Positions 1 to 8,030 of a DNA stretch of 41,615 bases are shown in pieces; position 1 is the first letter of the stretch, and every line of letters begins with the position of its first letter. Below the pieces are notes generated by a model. The model worked only from the letters and a program-made list of their open reading frames with translations. It did not search any database and was not told where the DNA came from. A program made the position numbers and the translations under genes. Source of the stretch: a bacterium (GTDB taxonomy: Bacteria > Cyanobacteriota > Vampirovibrionia > Gastranaerophilales > Gastranaerophilaceae); assembly GCA_017942035.1 (NCBI GenBank), contig JAGAVG010000047.1, positions 1 to 41,615 of the forward strand, read 5' to 3'.

Positions 1-30
1 CCTTGTGGGAGAGGGTTGGGGTGAGGGGTT
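1..30. repeat. Half of a REP-like GC-rich palindrome
   Basis: The first 30 bases read as one arm of a GC-rich palindrome (TTGTGGGAGAGGGTTGGGG), a word I recognise from REP-type repeats dispersed in many Gram-negative genomes. A related word (CCTTGTGGGAGCGAAA) occurs at 19412-19427 in the leader of the prepilin gene. The window starts at the centre of the palindrome, which fits an assembly break. Confidence 0.45.
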
Positions 31-78
31 AACTGGCTTGCCCTCCTGACCTCTTGCCTTCTGTTCTTCTATATTCAT
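1..78 (-). CDS. Prepilin gene start, cut by the window edge
   Basis: On the minus strand an ATG at 78 follows a good ribosome binding site (GGAGGA, 86-91) and opens a frame of 26 codons to the window edge, reading MNIEEQKARG then a Pro/Ser-rich stretch ending SPQPSPTR. No pilin domain is visible. The call rests on analogy with the prepilin gene at 18774-19607: that gene also has a leader encoded by repeat DNA containing the CTCCCACAAGG word, a similar AGAGGAT binding site, and a copy of the same 167-bp element just upstream. In that gene the leader runs straight into an FTLAEV pilin helix. The rest of this gene would lie left of the window. Confidence 0.45.
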   Translation of the reverse strand, partial: MNIEEQKARGQEGKPVNPSPQPSPTR

Positions 79-121
79 ACTTTTATCCTCCGTTTTTTCT
101 TAAATTATCCTTTAAATTCAT

Positions 122-288
122 GCACCATAATTTATATTTTGATGCATGTCGGCCTGAAACTCACTAAAACATACCTTCTTAAAATTCAAAAAATTCACAA
201 AAAACGACAAAAGACCACTTGAAAATTGGTGGAAAATATTGTATAATAAGGCTATAAAAAACTCGCACCAAAATATAAAATTTGGTGC
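122..288 (+). mobile_element. MITE-like 167-bp element, copy 1
   Basis: The element is 167 bp with 24-bp imperfect terminal inverted repeats (122-145 and 265-288; 21 of 24 positions match after inversion, both beginning GCACCA). The interior includes CCTGAAACTCACTAAAACAT and GTATAATAAGGCTATAAAAA. The same sequence recurs at 19696-19862 with identical length and, inverted, at 41474-41615. No real gene is encoded; the short frame across it is incidental. The right terminal repeat is itself a hairpin (GCACCAAA/TTTGGTGC) followed by ATTTTTGT, so it could also terminate transcription. No clear target-site duplication is seen. Confidence 0.7.
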
Positions 289-307
289 ATTTTTGTACAA
301 AATTCCA

Positions 308-1117
308 TCAAAAAGTTGTTTGGGTTTCGATATATTGGAGAGTATTTTTTAGTTCCTTGTAATAGCCATCATTTAACAGTTTATAGAAAATTTCTGTTGT
401 GTAAGGTGCTATGCTTCTTGTATATTCTTCATCTATATATAACCCTTCAACTAATCTTGCAAATAATTCCGTCGGGCGTTCATAATATTTTTTGCATTTG
501 TTTATGCGGTTTGTGATTCTGGTTTGTTTTTTTCGGTAAGAATTTAGTCTTAAATAATTGGCGAAAGCCTGCGGCATATCACAAAAATCTTGCTCAATCG
601 TGTTAATTGAATATACTTTAGTCTGCCTTTTAAATAAACCGGTTACAATTTTTACGCGATCGTACTTTAAAAGATATTTAGCATTGGATTTTTTTATGTA
701 GCGTTCAAATTCTTTAAATTTTTTTGATCTTTGAAATTTCGGGTAATCTTTTTTGATAAGTTTGTCGTAATATTTTATTTTTTCTTGAGTGATTTTTTTG
801 TGCGCATAAAGCCTTTCGCACAATGAATTTTTGTCAACAAAATTCGTTATTTTAACAAGTTCTTCTTTTATAATCGGATTATTATCTTTAAATATTACTT
901 CCAAATTTCCGCCGGATTTCGCAATCTGCGGTTCTATTTTAGAATGAACATAATGTGCAAATTCATGCAAAAGTGTCGGCACTATTCTTTCTTTGGGAAT
1001 GTTTTTAGAAATATCAATTCTATTATTAAGATAAAATCCCTGGTGCCCGCGAGCTTTTGTCGATGTTTGAACATTTATTCCTAAAGATTTAAAATATTCA
1101 ATCAAATATTTTTCCAA
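308..1117 (-). CDS. Putative zinc metallopeptidase-like protein (HExxH)
   Basis: This is a 269-residue basic protein with HEFAH at residues 51-55, the HExxH zinc-binding and catalytic motif, and a conserved-looking PTELFAR block at 215-221 whose Glu could be the third metal ligand. Between them is a long Lys-rich helical region. There is no signal peptide or membrane segment, so it is probably cytoplasmic. HExxH followed much later by a ‘PTELFAR' type block recalls polyvalent-protein-associated or ImmA-like peptidase domains of phages and plasmids, but I cannot assign a family. It starts 14 bases after the dnaX stop on the same strand and could be cotranscribed. Substrate and role are unknown. 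Confidence 0.6.
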   Translation of the reverse strand: MEKYLIEYFKSLGINVQTSTKARGHQGFYLNNRIDISKNIPKERIVPTLLHEFAHYVHSKIEPQIAKSGGNLEVIFKDNNPIIKEELVKITNFVDKNSLCERLYAHKKITQEKIKYYDKLIKKDYPKFQRSKKFKEFERYIKKSNAKYLLKYDRVKIVTGLFKRQTKVYSINTIEQDFCDMPQAFANYLRLNSYRKKQTRITNRINKCKKYYERPTELFARLVEGLYIDEEYTRSIAPYTTEIFYKLLNDGYYKELKNTLQYIETQTTF

Positions 1118-1130
1118 AACTTACACCCTT

Positions 1131-2987
1131 TTAGTCTAAAAGTTTGCCGTCAAAAAGGTCTTTTACCATATTTACCTGATCTGAATATAGAGAAGATTTA
1201 TAATTCGCTTCTTTTTTCATCGTTTGTTCATCTTCATCTATTTCATTTTTTACCTCTTCAAATTCTTTTTCAAGGGTTGGCTCAGGAGTTTTTTTTTGAG
1301 CCGGAGGGGTTGAAGGTGCGGCTGGAACCTCTTTTATTTCAACTTTTGCGTCCTCAGATTTCGGAAGTCTTACTATAACTTTTGAATCGCTCTGTGAAAA
1401 CATATTGTTTACGGCATTATTCAAAATTTCACGTTTGTTGCCTTCAGTGAACTGTTTTAAAAGCATTTCATTTTTTATAGTAATTACAACTTCGTCTGCT
1501 TGAATTTTTATCGGATTTGCCCACTGTTTCAACAGCGCACGTGTAGGCGGACTTTGAACATTTTCTAAAAGCTGTCCCCACAACTGCGAAAGTTCTCCCG
1601 CAGCAGACGGTTTAGACTTCGGCATAGGCGAAAAGTCATTTTGAGAAACTTGCATAGTCTCAGTTTCTTTTCCAGTTTCTTTTTGAGACTCTTTTTTCTC
1701 AGGTAAAACCGGCGTCGGAGCATCTTTTTTCGTTTCCGAAGCCGAAATTGGTTTTGTAACAGGTCTCATTTCAGGTTTGGAAACCGGCATCGGCGGAGTT
1801 TTAAATTGAGAAATATTTACCGGTTGTACGGCACCGCCTTCTAATCTGTTAAGTCTTGTTTGTAATTCTGAAAGTTTCGTGTTTTCAGCTAAATTTGCAA
1901 GGTCGATTATGCCTACTTCAAGCCACAAACGCGGGTTATTTGTCAACTTAAGCTCTTTTATATAATTTGCACATTTGTCTATAAGTGAAACAATTTGGTG
2001 AACTTCCAGATTCTCGCACTGATTTTTTAGCTCTTTAAGCTGGATTTCGTTTGCTTGGGTTAACTCAAAAATAATCTCATTTCGGCAAGTTTTTACAACG
2101 AGAAGATTTTTAAGATAATCTAAAAGGTTCGATAAGATTTGAATTGGCTCATTTCCGGAGTTGTAAATTTTATTCAAGAGTTCAACAGCCTTATCTTGAG
2201 ATGAATTAATAATACTATCGGTCATTTCTTTTAATGTATCAAAAGAAATTCTGCCCAGAAGTGAATTAATGTCATCAACACTAATTGCCTCTTCGCCATC
2301 CAAAACGCTCAACTGATCAAGCATTGCAATACTGTCTCTCATTCCGCCAGCGGAGTTTTTAGCGATTGCAAAAAGAGCGTCATCAGTAATGTTTATTCCT
2401 TCTTTATCAGAAATAAATCTTAAATGTTTAACGATATCGTCAGTGGTAATTCTTTTGAAATCAAACCTTTGACAGCGGCTTTTTATTGTATCCAAAACTT
2501 TGTGAACCTCTGTAGTCGCAAGGATGAAGATGACATTCTTAGGCGGTTCTTCAAGAGTTTTGAGCAGAGCATTAAACGCTGTGGTTGATAACATGTGGAC
2601 TTCGTCTATAATATAGATTTTATACCTGCTGTTAACCGGAGCATACATAACTTTTTCCAGAATATTCTGGGCATCTTCAACTGATCGGTTACTTGCCGCA
2701 TCGATTTCAATTACATCAACCGGAACGGAATTAGTTATGGCAACACAATTATCACAAGTTCCGCAAGGTGAAACTGTCGGGCCATTGACGCAGTTCAATG
2801 ATTTTGCAAAAATTCTTGCTGTAGAAGTTTTACCCGTTCCGCGCGGACCGGTAAAAAGATAAGCATGAGAAATTTTGTCAAGATTTATAGCATTTGTTAG
2901 TGCTTTCTTGATATGCTGCTGGCCAACTACCTGTTCCAGTGTTTGCGGTCTGTATTTGCGATATAAAGGTATATATTTTTCATTCAT
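1131..2987 (-). CDS. dnaX: DNA polymerase III subunit gamma/tau
   Basis: This is the clamp-loader ATPase of the replicative polymerase. The start is placed at MNEKYIPLYRKYRPQ (ATG at 2987): the frame is open further upstream, but that extension would overlap the divergent gene at 3031. In the 618-residue protein, Walker A GPRGTGKT is at 47-54, the four-cysteine zinc module is C66, C75, C78 and C81, Walker B IIDEVH is at 126-131, and the SRC arginine-finger motif is at 170-172. A Pro/Lys-rich linker (about 430-500) precedes a C-terminal tau-type domain. A run of nine A in codons 564-566 (plus-strand T9 at 1289-1297) is followed in the -1 frame by a stop two codons later, so a shorter form is possible. 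It is transcribed divergently from 3031, with a 43-bp gap. Confidence 0.96.
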   Translation of the reverse strand: MNEKYIPLYRKYRPQTLEQVVGQQHIKKALTNAINLDKISHAYLFTGPRGTGKTSTARIFAKSLNCVNGPTVSPCGTCDNCVAITNSVPVDVIEIDAASNRSVEDAQNILEKVMYAPVNSRYKIYIIDEVHMLSTTAFNALLKTLEEPPKNVIFILATTEVHKVLDTIKSRCQRFDFKRITTDDIVKHLRFISDKEGINITDDALFAIAKNSAGGMRDSIAMLDQLSVLDGEEAISVDDINSLLGRISFDTLKEMTDSIINSSQDKAVELLNKIYNSGNEPIQILSNLLDYLKNLLVVKTCRNEIIFELTQANEIQLKELKNQCENLEVHQIVSLIDKCANYIKELKLTNNPRLWLEVGIIDLANLAENTKLSELQTRLNRLEGGAVQPVNISQFKTPPMPVSKPEMRPVTKPISASETKKDAPTPVLPEKKESQKETGKETETMQVSQNDFSPMPKSKPSAAGELSQLWGQLLENVQSPPTRALLKQWANPIKIQADEVVITIKNEMLLKQFTEGNKREILNNAVNNMFSQSDSKVIVRLPKSEDAKVEIKEVPAAPSTPPAQKKTPEPTLEKEFEEVKNEIDEDEQTMKKEANYKSSLYSDQVNMVKDLFDGKLLD

Positions 2988-3030
2988 GATACAATTATTA
3001 TAACAGAATAATTTATAAAAGGAAAAATTT

Positions 3031-3915
3031 ATGAATATTGTTAAACCAAAATCTTTAAAATCCGGAGATAAGATTGCAATAATCGCTCCTGCGGGTAATA
3101 TTGATAAGGTTAATTTATACAATGGAGTAAAAAAACTTAAAGAATTTGGGTTTGACGTAACATTTTCCGATAGTATTTTTGAGAAAAATCGTTATCTTGC
3201 GGACACTGATGAAAACAAAATTAAGGAAATTGAAAATTATTTTGCAGATAAGAGTATATCCGGAATTTTGTGTGCTCGCGGCGGTTACGGCTCAATCAGA
3301 CTTATCAATAAAATAAATTATGACATAATCCAAAATAATCCAAAATTTTTCGGGGGATATTCTGATATAACGGCATTACAGCTGATGTTTCTAAAAAATG
3401 CCGGACTTGTAACATATACATCCCCTATGGTTTGCAGTGATTTTGGAAGTGACATTTCGCAGTTTACTCAAGATTCGTTTGTAAATACTGTTATTAAAGA
3501 TGAAAAAATTGCATTGAAAGGTGAAGTAATCGTATCCGGTGAAAGTGAAGGAATTTTGTGGGGCGGAAATCTTTCAACAATTGTTTCTCTTTGCGGATTG
3601 GATTTTTTACCTGATAGAGATTTTATATTTTTCGCAGAAGATTTGAATGAACCTGTTTATAAGATTGACAGAATGTTCCGTCAATTAATGAATATTCCGC
3701 AATTTAGAAAACATGTTAAGGGTGTTGTTTTCGGTGAATTTTCGAAAGTTGAAAAAAATGCCTGGCTTGATGTTTTAAAGGCTGAAATTCTTTTTGAATT
3801 AAATGTTCCATCCTTAGAAATTTTAAATATTACGCATTCAAAAGACAAATTAACTCTTCCTATTGGAGAAATTTTTAAAATAAAAGATGAAAATTTAATA
3901 CAGAAAAACACATAA
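3031..3915 (+). CDS. LD-carboxypeptidase (peptidase S66 family)
   Basis: This is a 294-residue member of the LdcA/MccF family, serine peptidases that remove the terminal D-Ala from tetrapeptides during murein recycling or cleave related amide bonds. Family landmarks are present: IAIIAPAG near the N-terminus (16-22), CARGGYGSIR (81-90), the nucleophile S111 in GGYSDIT, E203 in FAEDLNEP and H269 in ITHSKDKLTLPIG. With no signal peptide it is predicted cytoplasmic, as usual for LdcA. The ATG at 3031 follows an AAAAGGAAA binding site. It runs convergently into the glucanotransferase gene (gap 16 bp). The exact substrate cannot be read from the sequence; a microcin-immunity-like role is less likely. 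Confidence 0.88.
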   Translation: MNIVKPKSLKSGDKIAIIAPAGNIDKVNLYNGVKKLKEFGFDVTFSDSIFEKNRYLADTDENKIKEIENYFADKSISGILCARGGYGSIRLINKINYDIIQNNPKFFGGYSDITALQLMFLKNAGLVTYTSPMVCSDFGSDISQFTQDSFVNTVIKDEKIALKGEVIVSGESEGILWGGNLSTIVSLCGLDFLPDRDFIFFAEDLNEPVYKIDRMFRQLMNIPQFRKHVKGVVFGEFSKVEKNAWLDVLKAEILFELNVPSLEILNITHSKDKLTLPIGEIFKIKDENLIQKNT

Positions 3916-3931
3916 AAAATTTAAGCCTGAT

Positions 3932-5875
3932 TTAATTTTCTTTTTCCCTTAATATTTTAGAGTATTTATCTAACTTATTTAAAAGAGGCTGATACTTTTC
4001 GTACAATGCTTCTCTTATTTGGGCAGCGTGATGCGGATTTTTGCCCTCTAGTTTTTCTATCTTAATATCTCTATCATTCCATTTCGCAACGGTCATATCA
4101 ATTTTCCCCTGAACCGCTGTTTTTAAAACTTCCGGCATACACATTGTATTTGAATTTATATTTTCCAAAGATTTATAATATGTGTCTTCATAATCATTAT
4201 TCAAGCGAAGTTTCCAATTAGATTTGATATGGTTTTGTCCGCCGTAATTATAAACCTTATCTATGCCGAAAAAGTCTGCAAAAGATATTTGAATATTCTT
4301 AGTTGCACGGAAAAGCTCGGCAAATTTCGCGTTAAGCATATTTGATTTATTGTCAAGTTTTGATTTGAATTTCTCACGCTCGGCCTCTCGTAAAGGATCG
4401 GCATTCAGATATCCCGCAAGATAATCTTTATTCCAAACCTCCATATTCATCTGCGAGGCCGGAACAGAATCGTGTGATCCGACAAGCGTCCAGTTGCTTT
4501 GCGGACAATGCTCCGCTCTTGCCCACTGGATTTGGGTTAACCCCGGAAGACGGTATTTATAATGGTACATATAATCAAACACATCTGTTGCGGCACCTAT
4601 ATCTTCCCACACCGCGTCATTTAGTTTTACACCGTGTTCTTTAAATGCCGGAAATACAATTCTTTCAAGTATTTCTCTAAATTTTTTATCATTATCAATA
4701 CCTAGATGTCCGAGTTTTGAAATATTACCACCTATTTTGGGGTCATTTACATTATAAATATAAGGATCAACAAGTCCGAATGCATGGTCGACTCTCAGAT
4801 TATCAAATCCGTCCAGAGATGAGTTAATTTTTTCCCTTAAAAGTTCGCCCGAAACTCCGAGTTTTCCATTTTTATCATACAATTTATCAGGGTCTAACAC
4901 CGCAATATTCCACAACTGAGGGCCTCCATCCGGACCGCCATATTTTGAACCCATACGCCAGTCTTTTAAAAACGCATCAGGATTAGACCATACATCACTT
5001 TTTGAAAATCCGACAAGCAAGTCGTTTATATAAGAAAATCCGATTTCTTTTCTAAAGTTAGCATGCTCTTTTATCTGTTTATCCGCAATAAATTGAATAA
5101 AACTGTTTTTTAAAATTTCATCATCTGAACGTGTTAAAATTCTATCAAATCGCTCAAGTGCTTCTTTATTACCTTTTGCTACAAGCTTTGGCAAGTCTTT
5201 ATCCAGTGGATTTTCCCATTTTTCAAAATCATCTGTGCCGTACATTTTTGTAAGAACTTTGAAGATTCCGTCTTTTACAAGCCATTCTGAGTTTTTCATT
5301 CTAAACAGATTAAAATCAGCGGCCATTTTTCTTGCGTTTAAATCACCGGCATCAACTTTCTTTTTGAAATTTTCATAAGCCTCTGAAAGTGCTATATCAT
5401 AATTATCAAATGCATCATAAAATTTTGAATAATTGTAATTTGTTTTACCGTCAGCCGGATTTTTTTCTAAAACCCTGCTATATGTCTCATCACTCAAAAT
5501 ATTGGCATATTCATCTCCGGTTAGGGCCTCTAAATCAATAAATAATTTATTTTTGGCAAAAACTCCACTTTCATACGGCGAAATTTTACTTTTAGAAATC
5601 TCACCCGGAGGACCTAATTGAACATTATTAAAGCCGTGCAAATCAAGGAATTTCAAAAACTTTTTTGACGGCATTCCGTAAGGCGATCCGATTCCTGAAT
5701 CAAAACCGTCAGATGGAAATGCAGAACCATGAACAATCATTGCAACGTTATGCAAACCCAATTGTTTTTGAGCGGCATGGATTGTGTTTTTGTAATCCTG
5801 CTCTTCATCTTTTCGCAAACGGCGTTCAAAAGCCGGGTTTTTATATGAATAGTCTTTAATTCCTAAAATTCTCAT
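3932..5875 (-). CDS. malQ: 4-alpha-glucanotransferase (GH77), long form
   Basis: This is a 647-residue protein with the GH77 landmarks: LGPPGEI...KISPYES near 87-102 (the family's LGPT..SPY block), the nucleophile D363 in LRVDHAFG, the acid/base E424 in VWEDIG, and D469 in GSHDS (the family's THD motif). The family transfers alpha-1,4-glucan segments (amylomaltase), acting in glycogen or maltodextrin metabolism in the cytoplasm. It is longer than the usual roughly 500 residues; the extra length lies mainly at about 120-280, an insertion rich in charged helices. The first 60 residues (MRILGIKDYSYKNPAFERRL) are not typical of the family. No other glycogen gene is nearby. Confidence 0.85.
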   Translation of the reverse strand: MRILGIKDYSYKNPAFERRLRKDEEQDYKNTIHAAQKQLGLHNVAMIVHGSAFPSDGFDSGIGSPYGMPSKKFLKFLDLHGFNNVQLGPPGEISKSKISPYESGVFAKNKLFIDLEALTGDEYANILSDETYSRVLEKNPADGKTNYNYSKFYDAFDNYDIALSEAYENFKKKVDAGDLNARKMAADFNLFRMKNSEWLVKDGIFKVLTKMYGTDDFEKWENPLDKDLPKLVAKGNKEALERFDRILTRSDDEILKNSFIQFIADKQIKEHANFRKEIGFSYINDLLVGFSKSDVWSNPDAFLKDWRMGSKYGGPDGGPQLWNIAVLDPDKLYDKNGKLGVSGELLREKINSSLDGFDNLRVDHAFGLVDPYIYNVNDPKIGGNISKLGHLGIDNDKKFREILERIVFPAFKEHGVKLNDAVWEDIGAATDVFDYMYHYKYRLPGLTQIQWARAEHCPQSNWTLVGSHDSVPASQMNMEVWNKDYLAGYLNADPLREAEREKFKSKLDNKSNMLNAKFAELFRATKNIQISFADFFGIDKVYNYGGQNHIKSNWKLRLNNDYEDTYYKSLENINSNTMCMPEVLKTAVQGKIDMTVAKWNDRDIKIEKLEGKNPHHAAQIREALYEKYQPLLNKLDKYSKILREKEN

Positions 5876-5915
5876 ATTATATTAATACATGAACAAATTT
5901 TTTTTTGCTAGTATG

Positions 5916-8030
5916 TTATGGATTTTTAACAAAAGTTTTAAACGATTCTTCCGTCATATTTGGATACTCTTGACCGTCTTTATACATTTTTATATGCCAA
6001 ATACCATCTTTTCTAATAGGAATATAAAATATATGTCCGGTTAATTTTGAAGCGGCGGTATAACATTTGCCTAATTCTGTAATTTTCTTTTCATATTCTT
6101 CATTATCAAAAGACATAGCAGCATTATTTGATTTATCAACGCTTTTTACTTCAAATATATGTATTCTGTCAAAATTATCCAGCATTATAAAATCGGGATA
6201 TGAGGAATGTATTCCGTTCAAATAATATTCATATTTTATTTCGGAATTTGCCGGAAAATTTTTACCCCATAAAAATTTTTCAACAGGGTTAATTTTGTCA
6301 GGCTGAATTTCGCCGAAAATATTCTTATAACCTGCTTGCGGATTATCTTTCCCGCAGACTGTTTTTTTAATAGAAGAAGACAAATCTTTTAATTTGCTGG
6401 CCCATTCTCTTTCCGCATCGCTATCAAACGAAAATTTATCATTACCGTTACGGTTTTTCCAAACCCAATCAGAAATATTTTGGTAATTACCATTGTCAAT
6501 ATAATAAGATTTTACAGGGAATGACGTTAATTTTTCATTACCTTGTTCATCTTTTACTATTTCCATACTTTTGCTGTAATCACAGGTATAATTATTATAT
6601 TCTTTATTTACAGCTTCAATGTTATAGTTAAATTTGAACCATTTATCAACAGTATCGGCGTATTCATAACACATTTTCTTTATATTATCATCGCTTTTAT
6701 TCAAATTCCGATACATATTAAAAATATTAGAATAATTGTAAGGGCTTACTTTTTGGCTTTCTATAAATTCATTAAGGTTAAAATCAACTTTTTCTGTTAA
6801 TAATTTTAAGCGGGTAGTTTTGACTTTAATTTTGTTCGTTATATCCGTAGGTTCATCAAACAATTTGACAGTATAACTTTTCTCTTTATCTTTATCGTAA
6901 ATTCCCCAGACCCATGCAGTTGTTGCAAGTTTTTGGGCATCTTCTGACAAGTTTTCAAAATCCAGTAACCTCGGATTTCTTCTAACTCTGCCCATAACTT
7001 GTTCATCCAGCTGCTTACTTTTTACATCTCTTACCTGATACAACATGCAAGCTCTTGGAATATCCCAGCCTTCTGAAATAACCATTTTGAAAATAATAAC
7101 GTCAATGGTAGAAGAATTTTCTTTTGCATAATCTTTCCATTTTGACACAGGTAATTTTTTAGCCTTAAACACATCATTCGTATCTGAGCCGGTATTTTTT
7201 CCTTTATTATCGACAATAACCATCCATTTTAAGCCTTGATGTTCAGCCAGAGCAGGAAAGATATTGTTTTTCAGTTCTTCTTCGGCCTTATCTTTATTTG
7301 AAATTTGGATAATTAAACAAGGATTTACACCCAATAAATTCCTATACTGTTCTTTTATTTCTTCGAATTTGTTAAGGGCATCTGAAACAGTATCATTTTC
7401 GTCACCTTCTTCAACATGTTTTATTAATTTTGCATCAACCGCATCAGATTCAGTAATTTCTACATCCGGAGTCTGTCCTCTTTTTAAATTTGGGGTTGCT
7501 GAAAAATTAATTGTTTTTGTGAAGTAACTTTCGGAAATTGAATCCAGATTTGAGGTTGCAATATGACATTCGTCTTTAATCAGATATATTTTTTTGTTTT
7601 CCCCATACAGAGCGCTTGTTATGGTTTCTAAAAAATTATTCATAGGCCCGCTCATCAAACGGCCGTCTTTTTTATATAAATCTCGGGGCAGGATGTAGAC
7701 ATTATATTGCGTTGGAATAAACAGACTTTCTTCATCTGCTATTTCAGTATTTATAAGATAGGCATTCAGATTCGGGAAGTCCCCATTTTGAGCGTACTGT
7801 ATAAATTTATCGTAATTTTGTTTTGCAAGATTACCCTTAGACAACGTTGATACTAAAAATATAACATCGGGATTTTCTGATATTACCCTATTCATAAAGT
7901 CAGCCATCATGTAGGTTTTACCGCTTCCTGTCGGCGCTTTAAAGGTAATTTCGTCTTTTTTGTCTAATTTTATTAATTCTAACAAATGATTAACGGCATT
8001 TTGTTGAAGGTCTATAACCTCTTTTAACAT
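5916..8030 (-). CDS. res: Type III restriction enzyme, Res subunit
   Basis: This 704-residue protein is an SF2 helicase-nuclease. Walker A APTGSGKT is at 32-39, the motif II DECH box follows (IKDECHI), motif III is SATP, and motif VI is QVMGRVRR. At the C-terminus YPDFIM (about residue 612) and FEVKS (about 627) form a PD-(D/E)xK nuclease site. With the Mod subunit it would translocate on DNA and cut near inversely oriented unmethylated sites. Its ATG shares one base with the Mod stop (TAATG), so the two are translationally coupled. It is shorter than the classic roughly 900-residue Res (EcoP1I/EcoP15I), but all key motifs are present. Confidence 0.92.
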   Translation of the reverse strand: MLKEVIDLQQNAVNHLLELIKLDKKDEITFKAPTGSGKTYMMADFMNRVISENPDVIFLVSTLSKGNLAKQNYDKFIQYAQNGDFPNLNAYLINTEIADEESLFIPTQYNVYILPRDLYKKDGRLMSGPMNNFLETITSALYGENKKIYLIKDECHIATSNLDSISESYFTKTINFSATPNLKRGQTPDVEITESDAVDAKLIKHVEEGDENDTVSDALNKFEEIKEQYRNLLGVNPCLIIQISNKDKAEEELKNNIFPALAEHQGLKWMVIVDNKGKNTGSDTNDVFKAKKLPVSKWKDYAKENSSTIDVIIFKMVISEGWDIPRACMLYQVRDVKSKQLDEQVMGRVRRNPRLLDFENLSEDAQKLATTAWVWGIYDKDKEKSYTVKLFDEPTDITNKIKVKTTRLKLLTEKVDFNLNEFIESQKVSPYNYSNIFNMYRNLNKSDDNIKKMCYEYADTVDKWFKFNYNIEAVNKEYNNYTCDYSKSMEIVKDEQGNEKLTSFPVKSYYIDNGNYQNISDWVWKNRNGNDKFSFDSDAEREWASKLKDLSSSIKKTVCGKDNPQAGYKNIFGEIQPDKINPVEKFLWGKNFPANSEIKYEYYLNGIHSSYPDFIMLDNFDRIHIFEVKSVDKSNNAAMSFDNEEYEKKITELGKCYTAASKLTGHIFYIPIRKDGIWHIKMYKDGQEYPNMTEESFKTFVKNP

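Noticed and set aside
118-300. 60-residue minus-strand frame over the left MITE-like element
   Set aside because: It coincides with the repeated element, has no binding site, and its composition follows the repeat; the recurrence is of DNA, not of a protein.
2988-3122. 45-residue N-terminal extension of dnaX
   Set aside because: It would overlap the divergent carboxypeptidase gene and precedes the canonical MNEKYIPLYRKYRP start.
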